Made by a program: the position numbers and the translations under genes. From Isoetes taiwanensis (lineage: Eukaryota; Streptophyta; Lycopodiopsida; Isoetales; Isoetaceae): a stretch of 64,000 bases of DNA. The stretch is from assembly GCA_021234155.1 (NCBI GenBank), contig JAJEKV010000020.1, positions 7,734,563-7,798,562 of the forward strand, read 5' to 3'. Of the stretch, positions 56,716 through 64,000 are shown in pieces. Under the pieces are notes generated by a model. The model worked only from the letters and a program-made list of their open reading frames with translations, was not told the origin of the DNA and searched no databases. Position 1 is the first letter of the stretch. Each line of letters starts with the position of its first letter.

Positions 56716-59283
56716 TTACGCTGAAATCACATGACCGAGGTATTCCACCTTCTCTGTTGCGAAGTGACACTTCGACAACTTGGCATACAACTGATGCTTC
56801 CTTAACTTCTCGAGCACCTTCCTGACGTGCTGAGCATGCTCTTGAATGGATTTACTGTACACCAGAATGTCGTCGAAGAATACTATGACAAAGGTGTCTA
56901 AGTATTCTCTGAAGATGTCATTCATGAGTCTCATGAATGTAGCTGGGGCGTTGGATAGCCCAAATGGCATTACAGTGAATTCATAATGCCCGTACCTGGT
57001 CCTGAAGGCTGTTTTGTGGATGTCCTCTTCTTTTATTCTGATCTGGTGATACCCTGATCTTAGGTCGATCTTGGAGAAGACCTTTGCGCCTTGGAGCTGA
57101 TCCATCAAGTCATCTGATCTGGGGAGTGCGTACTTGTTCTTGATGGTGTGCTTGTTCAATTGTCTGTAATCTATGCACATACTCAAACTTCCATCCTTCT
57201 TCTTGACAAAGAGGATGGGTGCCCCAAATGGTGAGACACTAGGCCTGATGAAGCCTAGATCGAGCAATTCTTGTAGTTGCTTCTTCAGCTCCGTGAGTTC
57301 ATGTGTGGTCATTCTATATGGGGCTTTGCTTGTCGGCTTGGTCCCTGGCTCGAGTGCTATCTCACACTCTACTCCCCTGTAAGGAGGAAGTTTCTCGATC
57401 TCATCTGGAAAGAGATCGTGGAATTCTGTAATCAAGTTGGCGATTGGCTTGGGTAACTTGCCGAGCACCTTGTCTTCCTTGCTTTCTTCCGACTCTTGTT
57501 CCTCCATCTCGAGTTTGAAGATGTATGCTACCTTCTCGCTCCTTATAGATTTGAGCAGCTTCTTAACGGACATACATTGCATGATGGGGGTAACTTCTTT
57601 ACCTGTGATCTCAATGGCTTTTCCGTCGGGCGTTGGGAAGGTCACCTTCCGCTTCCCACAATCGATGATGGCCCCTGCTGGCCCAAGGTACTCCATTCCA
57701 ACAATCAAGTCGTATTTGCCAATGCCCATTACTTCTGCCCCCATCTGGATACTAATCCCTGGCAAGTCAATGTCGAAGTTGATTCTCTTCCCAGCTGTAT
57801 GTCTTATTGCTCCGCTTGCCAAGATTACGGGCCTTGGTTTGGACTTTAGGGGTTTCAGTTTCAGCATTTCAACCATCCTTGGGGATGCGAAGTTATGGCT
57901 ACTTCCGGAGTCTATCAAGACTATGAAGGATTTGGCCTTTGCCTTCCCTACTGTGGTGATTACCTTATACTGGGTCTCTGCCTGTTCTGTATCTATGGCA
58001 GCGAAGATGTGGCACTCACCCTGAATGTAATCGCGTGCCTCCTCGCCGTCCTCGTCTGACGGAGTGTCCCATCCGCCCAACTCTGCCAGCGCTGAGCTCA
58101 TAACAAATGGGCAATTTGCTGTTCGGTGGCCCGGCTGGAAACATCTGAAGCAGAGCTGCTTCTCCATGCATTCCTGTCTTTTCTCCTTGGGCAACGCCTG
58201 TAGGAAGGACCGTACTGCTTTCGAGTAATTGGATCCTTCCTGTTTGTCCTTGAAGGACACCTGCTTTCTTTCCTGTTGTTTCCCCTGGTTGCTGTTGTAT
58301 GGGGACTTTGCTGGGCTTGGGCTGGCTGCCCTAGGACTGTAGCTTCCTGTTGCTTTCCCTTTATCCTGATAGTATGGCTGTCTCTGTGCGCTGCTCTGCG
58401 GCCCTGATCCTTGCAAACTAATTGCCTTGGACTCCGCTTCAGACACTGTTCTGGGGTCTATTGCCCGTACTAGTTTCCTGAGTTCTTCATTCAGCCCTTC
58501 TATGTAGCTTTCCACGGCGTGTTTCTCGCTTAGCTTCGGCACATATAGCCTTAGTCTCATAAACTCCTCGGTGTACTTCTGCACCGTTTTGTATCCCTGC
58601 TGCAATCTGTAAAACTGCTGCATCATGTTCGACTTGTGTTCTCGAGGGACATAGTGTTTCTTGAAAGCTTTTGAGAACTTCTTGAAGCGGCATGCGTCTC
58701 TGCTCAACCCATGGGCCTTGGCATAGCCTTTCCACCATATGCGTGCGGCTCCTTTCAGGTTGGCTGTCGCCACCCTGCCTTTGTCTTTGTCCTTCATGCC
58801 GTAGGCATTGCCGTACTCACTCATTTCGTCCAGCCATGCCTCTGCCTCTAAGCCGGATCTGTTCTCGCCTGAGAACTGTTCGAGTTTCCGGGCTTTCCAC
58901 ACATTACCCAGTGCTGAGTCCACCTTCTTCTGGTAATCGAGGGTCTTAGTGTCCTTCTGCCTTCCGTCTCTACGGTCCGGCGCCTGCTCGGCCTCTTTTT
59001 CGGACTCAGAGTCCGAAGTTGAGCTTGATTCGGAGGTCTCTGTGCTAGGGGACCTCCTTCTTTTACTCCTCCTCTTGTCTTTCCCCGACTTTCGGGGTGT
59101 CGTTTGTGGCCCGGATGATGCTTGGGCTGCTAGTAGGGCCTTTATCTGGTCCAGGTCTGTTCGCATCTGCGACAACTCTTCTTCTGGTGTCATGGGGCCA
59201 TATCCCTCGAAGAGGTTCCTTTGAAGGGGTTGCCTGTCAGGAGTCTCTTCGTCCATGTTGGGCCTCCTGTTTTGTTCGACCAT
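56716..59283 (-). CDS. gag-protease-RT polyprotein of the chromovirus
   Basis: A continuous frame from ATG 59283 (the frame is open slightly further, to a GTG at 59307) to a TAA at 56716. It contains, in order: an acidic/Ser-Arg-rich N-terminus, the capsid region ([20 protein letters not shown], then [13 protein letters not shown] and a '[20 protein letters not shown]' segment), the CCHC knuckle [14 protein letters not shown] (about 58158-58111), the protease active site [13 protein letters not shown] (about 57905), and RT with [20 protein letters not shown] and the catalytic FFDDILVYS (about 56880-56855). It ends at YLGHVISA, where intact relatives continue into RNase H; the TAA is one base from a Lys codon. 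Gag-PR-RT in one frame is normal for chromoviruses. Confidence 0.9.
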   Translation of the reverse strand: MVEQNRRPNMDEETPDRQPLQRNLFEGYGPMTPEEELSQMRTDLDQIKALLAAQASSGPQTTPRKSGKDKRRSKRRRSPSTETSESSSTSDSESEKEAEQAPDRRDGRQKDTKTLDYQKKVDSALGNVWKARKLEQFSGENRSGLEAEAWLDEMSEYGNAYGMKDKDKGRVATANLKGAARIWWKGYAKAHGLSRDACRFKKFSKAFKKHYVPREHKSNMMQQFYRLQQGYKTVQKYTEEFMRLRLYVPKLSEKHAVESYIEGLNEELRKLVRAIDPRTVSEAESKAISLQGSGPQSSAQRQPYYQDKGKATGSYSPRAASPSPAKSPYNSNQGKQQERKQVSFKDKQEGSNYSKAVRSFLQALPKEKRQECMEKQLCFRCFQPGHRTANCPFVMSSALAELGGWDTPSDEDGEEARDYIQGECHIFAAIDTEQAETQYKVITTVGKAKAKSFIVLIDSGSSHNFASPRMVEMLKLKPLKSKPRPVILASGAIRHTAGKRINFDIDLPGISIQMGAEVMGIGKYDLIVGMEYLGPAGAIIDCGKRKVTFPTPDGKAIEITGKEVTPIMQCMSVKKLLKSIRSEKVAYIFKLEMEEQESEESKEDKVLGKLPKPIANLITEFHDLFPDEIEKLPPYRGVECEIALEPGTKPTSKAPYRMTTHELTELKKQLQELLDLGFIRPSVSPFGAPILFVKKKDGSLSMCIDYRQLNKHTIKNKYALPRSDDLMDQLQGAKVFSKIDLRSGYHQIRIKEEDIHKTAFRTRYGHYEFTVMPFGLSNAPATFMRLMNDIFREYLDTFVIVFFDDILVYSKSIQEHAQHVRKVLEKLRKHQLYAKLSKCHFATEKVEYLGHVISA

Positions 59284-59491
59284 TCGTTGTTCTCTATCTG
59301 CACACACAGTTGGTTATGGCTGTATGGTTAGTTTTATTTGTTCTCTTGGCTTTATATGTGATGTTGGTATAATTGTGGGGGAACGAAATTACATCAACAA
59401 AACATTCCAAGTGCAAAAAGGACAAAGAAGTTATATTCATATTTTATAATATGCTAATACAAATTAAAGCTTCCGGGATCAAGATTGCTAA

Positions 59492-59983
59492 CTAATCTTG
59501 ATGTCGCCGGTAGGATGGATTGTCCTCTAGGAACTTCTTCACTTGGGCTGTTCCCACTGAATGACCCAAGTTCCTAAGGACGTTGACTGACGATCCACCC
59601 TGCAAGGCTCTCGCCAGTTCTTCTACTCTGCGTCCGGAGGTGTAGGCTGCGGTTACTGCTAGCCTTCCTTGCCGCCTGTAGGGTATGGCGAAGTCAAAAA
59701 CATCGAGTGCTACTGCTCTCTTCACCAGGATGGCATACTCGGTGTTGAGGGGCAACCGCGCATGCCGGCCAAATCCTGAGAGCGCAATTAGCATCGATAC
59801 TCCTTCCTCGCCTCTGGGGGTGAACTTGCGGTGAATTACCGCTATTCTTCCATTCATCAGCAGGGGGAGGTAATACCGCAACGACCTGTCGTTGCGAGAT
59901 GGGTCCTCGGCCGCTCGGTATCCTGCTCTGTGTCTTCCCGCAAAATCATCAACCTCTACCGTGGTGAGCTCCACTCGTAGTCC
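59492..59983 (-). CDS. Accessory frame 3 of the chromovirus, unknown family
   Basis: Open from 59983 to a stop at 59492, with no ATG near its start, so it is probably the end of a longer reading frame. Protein-like pieces lie just upstream in other frames (LPTEEEFLALQNRWGFATHI near 60130; EFDLVRASKQQLRDYEWSSP near 60040). The segment has a compact mixed composition: LRYYLPLLMNGRIAVIHRKF, then a Gly/Arg stretch, YAILVKRAVALDVFDFAIPY, and a Ser/Arg-rich C-terminus ending YRRHQD. I recognise no domain. It lies between accessory frame 2 and gag on the same strand and may be the C-terminal part of accessory gene 2. Confidence 0.55.
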   Translation of the reverse strand, partial: GLRVELTTVEVDDFAGRHRAGYRAAEDPSRNDRSLRYYLPLLMNGRIAVIHRKFTPRGEEGVSMLIALSGFGRHARLPLNTEYAILVKRAVALDVFDFAIPYRRQGRLAVTAAYTSGRRVEELARALQGGSSVNVLRNLGHSVGTAQVKKFLEDNPSYRRHQD

Positions 59984-60109
59984 CTAAGCTGTTGCTTTGA
60001 AGCTCTCACGAGGTCGAATTCACCTCTTCTTTCAGGGGAGGCGTTAGAAGAAGAGCTTCTTTGTTAAGATGTTAGATGTGCGTGGCGAATCCCCATCTGT
60101 TCTGAAGAG

Positions 60110-61156
60110 CTAGGAACTCTTCCTCCGTCGGTAGTCTATTTGCGGCCTCATCGCCTCCATCATTTGCACGATGCGTTTGTAGGCTTGAATGTCGGAAGTC
60201 GACTCTCCTGTGTAGGTGTCGGCTTCCCTTATTTGGAGCGGAAAGTCAGATGCTCCTCGGACGATGAAGTCGTCCAGGTCCGTTCTTCGGAGTTGGTGCA
60301 GCAACTCTTGGTCGGTACTCCCTTTCTGCACGCACTCGGGAGGTTTTGGATGTCGGCTTAAAAGCAAAAATTCCTCTCCCTCGACAATAATGGGGGCTAG
60401 GCTTGTAATGCCTAGCCCAAGAAAAGCGACTCTAGGAGTTTGCGGCTTCTTTCGAAGTCCTGCCACTTCTTGCTCGCTTGTCGCCCGCTCCTCTGCTTTG
60501 GGTCGAGCTTCGACATAGTCTTCCTCCTCTTCTGATTCTTGTTCTTCTGAGTCCTCCTCTTCTTTTCCTTCCTGCTCCTGTTCATATTGCGTAAGGAGTC
60601 GTTGTTCTGCTGCTATGGCTATTGGGTCGACGTCCATGGGGGGAATGGAGGTTTCTCCCACAATGTTCTCCGACACGATGGAAAGAAAAATTGCCGAGGC
60701 GGTGTTGAAAGAGAAATATTTGGTCCTATTAACAGTTAGGACCATTGGCTCGGGTGTGCGCTGCGCCTTGTTTGTCAAGTATTTGGCAATGTTTGGAACA
60801 TCACCTAAAGCTGCTTGCAGGGATTGCCTAGGAACAAAGTACCCTATGCAAGGTGGGAGCTGCACTAGTGCTGGTTCTATCCTAGCTTGGAATTTGGACA
60901 GGACTCTACTGTAAGCTGGGGTTGCATGCAGAGTTGCTTGGACATCTACCTCTTTCCGGAAGACATGGAAAATTTGGTCGATGTCGGCCTCGGCAAAGAT
61001 GTTATTGGCGGCTGTACCATCTGCGGAAATCAGAGGTTGCCATTGGTTAAATGCGAAAGAGGGTATCAAACGGTTGCAAGAGCGCGTCAGGGAGCTGGAA
61101 AATCGGCTAAGAAGGCAGGAGCAAACTTGTAGGGTGTTATGTGTGAAATGAGGGAC
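60110..61156 (-). CDS. Accessory frame 2 of the chromovirus, acidic, unknown family
   Basis: Open from 61156 to a TAG at 60110. No ATG lies in frame near the start. The first ATG after the TATA box (about 61044) is in another phase, so one frame change or an unusual start is likely. N-terminal part: FNQWQPLISADGTAANNIFA, FAEADIDQIFHVFRKEVDVQ and TPAYSRVLSKFQARIEPALV. The middle holds a strongly acidic tract (QEGKEEEDSEEQESEEEEDY). The C-terminal part includes VAFLGLGITSLAPIIVEGEE and LRRTDLDDFIVRGASDF. The family is not recognised. The acidic tract recalls histone chaperones, but that is weak inference from composition. It has its own promoter-like upstream region. Confidence 0.6.
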   Translation of the reverse strand, partial: VPHFTHNTLQVCSCLLSRFSSSLTRSCNRLIPSFAFNQWQPLISADGTAANNIFAEADIDQIFHVFRKEVDVQATLHATPAYSRVLSKFQARIEPALVQLPPCIGYFVPRQSLQAALGDVPNIAKYLTNKAQRTPEPMVLTVNRTKYFSFNTASAIFLSIVSENIVGETSIPPMDVDPIAIAAEQRLLTQYEQEQEGKEEEDSEEQESEEEEDYVEARPKAEERATSEQEVAGLRKKPQTPRVAFLGLGITSLAPIIVEGEEFLLLSRHPKPPECVQKGSTDQELLHQLRRTDLDDFIVRGASDFPLQIREADTYTGESTSDIQAYKRIVQMMEAMRPQIDYRRRKSS

Positions 61157-61166
61157 CTATTTATAG
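61157..61166 (-). promoter_or_regulatory. TATA box CTATAAATAG of accessory gene 2
   Basis: Minus-strand CTATAAATAG, followed by GTCCCTCATTT. The same box followed by a similar CCCTCATTT stretch precedes the H3-like gene at 63171-63161. Confidence 0.6.
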
Positions 61167-61356
61167 AAAAGGGGGAAACCCTAATTTTTGGATGACTTGG
61201 AAAATTCCTGGGGTTGAGCAATTCTAGTTTATACTGAGGTCAAAATGGGAATTTGAAGACTAGTTCAAGTGTTTGAGCATGGTTGGATTACCTAAAAGAT
61301 GCTATACAACAGGTTGGGAGTCCTTCGGGCAAGTTCTGGTGAAGAAATGATAGGAG

Positions 61357-61423
61357 GTCTCACAGCTTGCGCCTCGCTCAAAAACTAAAGTTTAGTTTCT
61401 TGACCAGGCGCGAGCTGTGAGAC
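61357..61423. repeat. 67-nt hairpin repeat, copy A
   Basis: Imperfect palindrome: outer arms GTCTCACAGCT / AGCTGTGAGAC and GCGCCT / AGGCGC, then an interior mismatch, then AAACTAA / TTAGTTT around an AGT loop. Copy A has TTTCTTGACC where the others have TTTTTAGTCC, which shortens the inner stem slightly. It lies about 190 bases upstream of the gene 2 TATA box. Confidence 0.92.
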
Positions 61424-61557
61424 ATCAGTCCCATTTTGATCAAAACATGTCCGATTTGGATAAACTAAGGATATAAGGATGATGGGCTCATCAAATCAGG
61501 TAGAATCGACCCTTTATTTGGTCGATTTGGGGCTGTTTTGGGCGAGTTTTGGGCAAG

Positions 61558-61624
61558 GTCTCACAGCTTGCGCCTCGCTCAAAAACTAAAGTTTAGTTTT
61601 TAGTCCAGGCGCGAGCTGTGAGAC
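61558..61624. repeat. 67-nt hairpin repeat, copy B
   Basis: Same sequence as copy D (63465-63531) with full outer and inner arms; 201 bases from copy A. Confidence 0.92.
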
Positions 61625-61771
61625 ATCACGTCTTTCTGTCTGCACTTGTCCTATTTTACCAAAATAAAAGCTAAAACTTGCTAACTTATTCTAATTAAGC
61701 AAGTTCAGACAATTAAAGCACTCAAAATTGTTCTATTATCACAAAAATTTCTCGATTATTTACAAAAAAGT

Positions 61772-63061
61772 TTAGGGGCGTTCTCCCTTGACGCGAGTAG
61801 CCAGTTGCATGTCTTGCCTCATCAAAGTCACTTTCGCCGCATGGACGATTGCAAAATTTGTTGAGTCTTCAAAATCTTTGCACTATCTTACGCTTTCATT
61901 TGCTTCACGGAGTCTTGCAAGCATCTCATCTGTAACCCTGTAGTCCGTCCTGAAATCCTGCATTACTTCTCTAACTAGCCGAGCAAAGGGGGCGCGGGGA
62001 ATCAGGAGGCCGTAGCTGCGTTGAAAGTGCCGAATCTCCCGTAGTGCTCTTTGCTCGAGCTGCTTCTTTGTGAGCTTCTTCTGTGCAGGCTTTTTCGGGA
62101 CCTTGGGTCTTGGTGGTGGCGGTCTTAGGGTGCATTTGCTTGGTTGGGTGTCCTCGCCGATGGCCACGACCCTGTTCTCCTGGTAGTACTTGTCGTATGC
62201 CTCCCACTCCTTCATATAGGCATGGTGCTCCCGCATCTTGCGCTCATAGACCTTGACCGGGTTTGTGACATACGACTCTCGAGCAGGCCGGGGTTGCTTT
62301 TTCCTGTCCCATTTCGGGTAAGGAGGGGGCTTCTTCACTGTGTCCTGCTGCTCCTCCTCGGCCACTTCACCTTTCGGTTACTACTGTTCAACTACTACAT
62401 TTCAGCAGTAGGGGTTTGGAAGAACTTGCCCCTTCTGTGTTGGGGTTAGGCTCTTCGTCGGAACTCTCCGAGGGGGTTGGGGGATGATCGGGTGGCCGTT
62501 CAATAATGGTGATCTTCGGTTTGGGCTTTTTCCCCATAGGGACGTCCTTGAACTTCCTTGGGCTCCCCACCCATTTCCCTTTCTTCTTTTTGTGCTCCTC
62601 GGCCGATTTCTTCTCTTCTTCTTCCCTCTTCCTCTTCTTCTCCTCTCTTTTCCTTTTCGGCGTTAAGTATTTCACGATAAACCCGGCGGGGGTGCCTTCC
62701 TCTTCGGCTGAAGTCTCGGCTCCAACTGCTCCTGTTGCTCCTCCGCTTCCTTTTCTCTGATCCAGGCTTCGACTTGTTCTTCGATAGTCGGCTCTGGAGT
62801 TGGCATCCTTCGTTCCTCTCGGGCCTTGGTTCTCCTTTCCCACTGCGCTTCCTCCTCCTCTTCCCCAATTACTTCCGTCCCTGCTTCCGAGTGTGCTTCA
62901 TCTTCTTCATTATGCTCGTTCGAATGTTCTTCCCCACTCGAAGAAGGTGCGTCGTTAGGGTTAAGGGGCTCTGCAACATCGCCGATATCGTCTTGGCATT
63001 GGCGATTGGCGGTCGCTTCGCCTGGGCGGGCTTTCCTCGCAGTCTGCTTGGTCCGTGCCAT
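61772..63061 (-). CDS. Histone H3-like accessory gene of the chromovirus (H3 tail + long insert + H3 histone fold), interrupted
   Basis: ATG 63061 opens MARTKQTARKARPGEATANR; the first ten residues are those of histone H3, with K4 and K9, but Ala replaces S10. An acidic region follows (GEEEEEAQWERRTKAREERR). Near 62700 the coding phase changes to a frame with GFIVKYLTPKRKREEKKRKR and a Lys-rich, NLS-like stretch. From about 62377 the first phase resumes and from 62047 gives the H3 fold: ALREIRHFQRSYGLLIPRAP, FARLVREVMQDFRTDYR and LARLREANESVR. An in-frame TAG (61885-61883) follows, then DFEDSTNFAIVHAAKVTLMR and QDMQLATRVKGERP to TAA at 61772. The fold is about 91 codons against 89 in H3. ATG to TAA is exactly 430 codons, so the two phase changes cancel. 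Canonical H3 is 135 residues; the ~320-codon stretch from the ATG to the fold is unusual. This copy is probably inactive unless the breaks are assembly errors. Confidence 0.9.
62047..62067 (-). other. Start of the H3 histone-fold region
   Basis: Codons at and just before ALREIR mark the entry into the H3 alpha-N/alpha-1 region, preceded by LTKKQLEQR in place of H3's HRYRPGTV. The fold extends leftward to 61775. Confidence 0.75.
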
Positions 63062-63160
63062 GTTTGACGGATCGTCAATCGGATCTCGGGCGCCAAAGAT
63101 CGCCTTAGGGAGCGAGAGCTGGTTTCTAAGGCGGGAATGTTCAAATGAGGGGGGTCTACT

Positions 63161-63171
63161 TCTATTTATAG
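63161..63171 (-). promoter_or_regulatory. TATA box of the H3-like gene
   Basis: Minus-strand CTATAAATAGA lies 100 bases upstream of the ATG at 63061; a start about 30 bases downstream would give a ~70-nt leader in which the H3-like ATG is the first. It matches the box at 61166-61157 and shares the following CCCTCATTTgaaca stretch. An internal Pol II promoter is inferred. Confidence 0.6.
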
Positions 63172-63275
63172 CTTTTCAAATTTTTTTAGGTCAAACTTCA
63201 AGTTACTCTATTTAACATGCTAAGATACCTATTTAGTTAAAACTTACACTTATTTCAGACTTTTCCTACTTATTG

Positions 63276-63345
63276 GTCTCACAGGTCGCGCCTCGCTCAA
63301 AAACTAAAGTTTAGTTTTTAGTCCGGTATGTATGTGAATCTCACA
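63276..63345. repeat. 67-nt hairpin repeat, copy C (decayed right arm)
   Basis: The left arm and inner stem are as in the other copies, but the right outer arm is replaced by 'gtccggtatgtatgtgaatc' and 'tcacac'. It lies 105 bases upstream of the H3-like gene's TATA box. Confidence 0.85.
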
Positions 63346-63464
63346 CACATTTTTAAGTAATTTAAGTAATCAAATCATGCTATTCTTACTAATTCCTATC
63401 TTAGAATTAGCTTTACCCTATTAGTTTTCTCAAATTCATCATATTTAAGTGATCTTGGCTCGAT

Positions 63465-63531
63465 GTCTCACAGCTTGCGCCTCGCTCAAAAACTAAAGTT
63501 TAGTTTTTAGTCCAGGCGCGAGCTGTGAGAC
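63465..63531. repeat. 67-nt hairpin repeat, copy D
   Basis: Full-length copy identical in layout to copy B; 189 bases from copy C. Confidence 0.92.
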
Positions 63532-63721
63532 CACCTCACTTTGGCAAAATTTTTGGCTCATTCTTTTTAGTTTTATTAATTTCCAATTCACTTAATTGTT
63601 ACTAGCTTAGCATAAACTACAAAAATGAGAAAAAAAATTTCCCACTTTTCGAAGCTCAAGAATCCTACCAAGTTAGTACTACTGGGAGTATGGCCAGTGC
63701 TTTGCTCTTGGTCTCCAAGAA

Positions 63722-63737
63722 CATTGCTCTGATACCA
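63722..63737 (-). other. Primer binding site (tRNA-iMet type)
   Basis: Minus-strand TGGTATCAGAGCAATG, one base from the LTR. It contains the full TGGTATCAGAGC core complementary to plant initiator tRNA-Met. Confidence 0.85.
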
Positions 63738-63738
63738 C

Positions 63739-64000
63739 TGTGACGTCCCCTACTCGTATACGATGCCCGCACCGTATACAAACAGGAGTTCATCATCCCA
63801 CCGGCTCCACGTCGACGGGGGCCCTCCACGTATCACTGTGATCATCTAGAATCCACAGTGGGAAGAGTGAAGGGGTCATTTACCCCGTCTTCCTCAGGGT
63901 CTACCTAGCTGCGGAAGCGTAAACATACATGTCAGTAACATAACATCATATATCCACCTCGAAGGGTGGTCCATCACATCTGCATAGACAAAGATCAGCA
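63739..64000 (-). repeat. 5' LTR of the chromovirus (partial, cut by window edge)
   Basis: Matches the start of 52224-53730, identical over the last ~180 bases present. Confidence 0.88.

Larger units (their letters stand above)
52224..64000 (-). mobile_element. Chromovirus (Ty3/gypsy with chromodomain) carrying histone-H3-like and other accessory genes; runs off the window
   Basis: Minus-strand element. The 3' LTR is 52224-53730 and the 5' LTR starts at 63739 and continues past the edge; by LTR length the whole element would be about 13 kb. The LTR termini are TGTGACGT...ACGTCACA. A PBS of the tRNA-iMet type abuts the 5' LTR and an AAGGTGGGGAGA polypurine tract the 3' LTR. Order from the 5' side: leader with hairpins, H3-like gene, second hairpin pair, accessory frame 2, accessory frame 3, gag-protease-RT, RNase H, integrase, chromodomain. 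All are on one strand, so the accessory genes are part of the element rather than chance neighbours. Confidence 0.88.

Noticed and set aside
57437-58024. A 195-codon plus-strand frame
   Set aside because: Antisense to the well-supported gag-protease-RT frame of the chromovirus.
62500-62868. Lys/Arg/Glu-rich third-frame reading on the minus strand
   Set aside because: Composition effect of the purine-rich linker of the H3-like gene; the phase with GFIVKYLTPK and a Pro/Ser-rich end is the more protein-like one.
1-64000. CRISPR arrays, rRNA genes, bacterial operons
   Set aside because: No regular spacer-repeat array, rRNA-like segment or bacterial gene organisation; the sequence is plant nuclear in character.

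Overview
The window is plant nuclear DNA. It has spliceosomal introns with GT..AG borders, plant gene relics (HAK/KUP potassium transporter, PPR, LEA-like), a plant telo-box beside a gene start, and several LTR retrotransposons, two of them with tRNA-iMet-type primer sites. A seedless vascular plant such as a fern would fit the loose, repeat-packed layout, but the species is a guess. I see only one clearly intact host gene. Almost everything else is mobile DNA, gene relics or non-coding sequence.

Layout. 1-9.1 kb: mostly non-coding, with candidate orphan exons, a PPR relic, small tandem duplications and a tRNA-derived SINE on the minus strand. 9159-10293: a four-exon gene for a 155-residue conserved plant protein with one membrane segment and a charged coiled-coil tail. 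11697-14087: a complete small non-autonomous Copia-type LTR element (minus strand) with target-site duplication, PBS and PPT, carrying a LEA-like reading frame. 14.77-14.87 kb: two overlapping near-perfect palindromes. 18.27-19.81 kb: a HAK/KUP transporter pseudogene that keeps introns. 20.62-20.88 kb: a cysteine-rich/EGF-like exon with a nonsense codon. 21.8 kb: a 31-copy hexamer microsatellite. 23.0-23.9 kb: a Copia gag relic. 24.3-34.7 kb: three head-to-tail units of a long non-coding repeat, strongly T-rich and A-poor on the plus strand, each opening with the same short hairpin. 34.8-36.4 kb: a broken DUF7869-like mobile-element gene (minus). 36.6-47.6 kb: an old ~11 kb Ty3/gypsy element (plus) with recognisable gag, protease, RT, RNase H, integrase and a long 3' accessory region. 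47.6-52.2 kb: a minus-strand Ty3/gypsy fragment whose RT core has been replaced by a second copy of its own gag-protease segment.

52.2-64.0 kb holds the most interesting object: a minus-strand chromodomain Ty3/gypsy element (chromovirus) running off the right edge. Upstream of gag it carries accessory reading frames. The first (63061-61772) starts with the exact first ten residues of histone H3 (MARTKQTARK) and ends, some 320 codons later, in a full-length H3 histone-fold region, interrupted in this copy by frame changes and one amber codon. The second accessory frame has a long acidic tract and no recognised family, and a third follows it. The H3-like frame and the second frame each have a CTATAAATAG TATA box and, further upstream, a pair of the same 67-nt hairpin, so they look like separately promoted genes built on a duplicated promoter. 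A retroelement that encodes both a chromodomain (a reader of H3 methylation) and an H3-like protein is the main discovery candidate here. No CRISPR array, rRNA gene or intact tRNA gene was seen.
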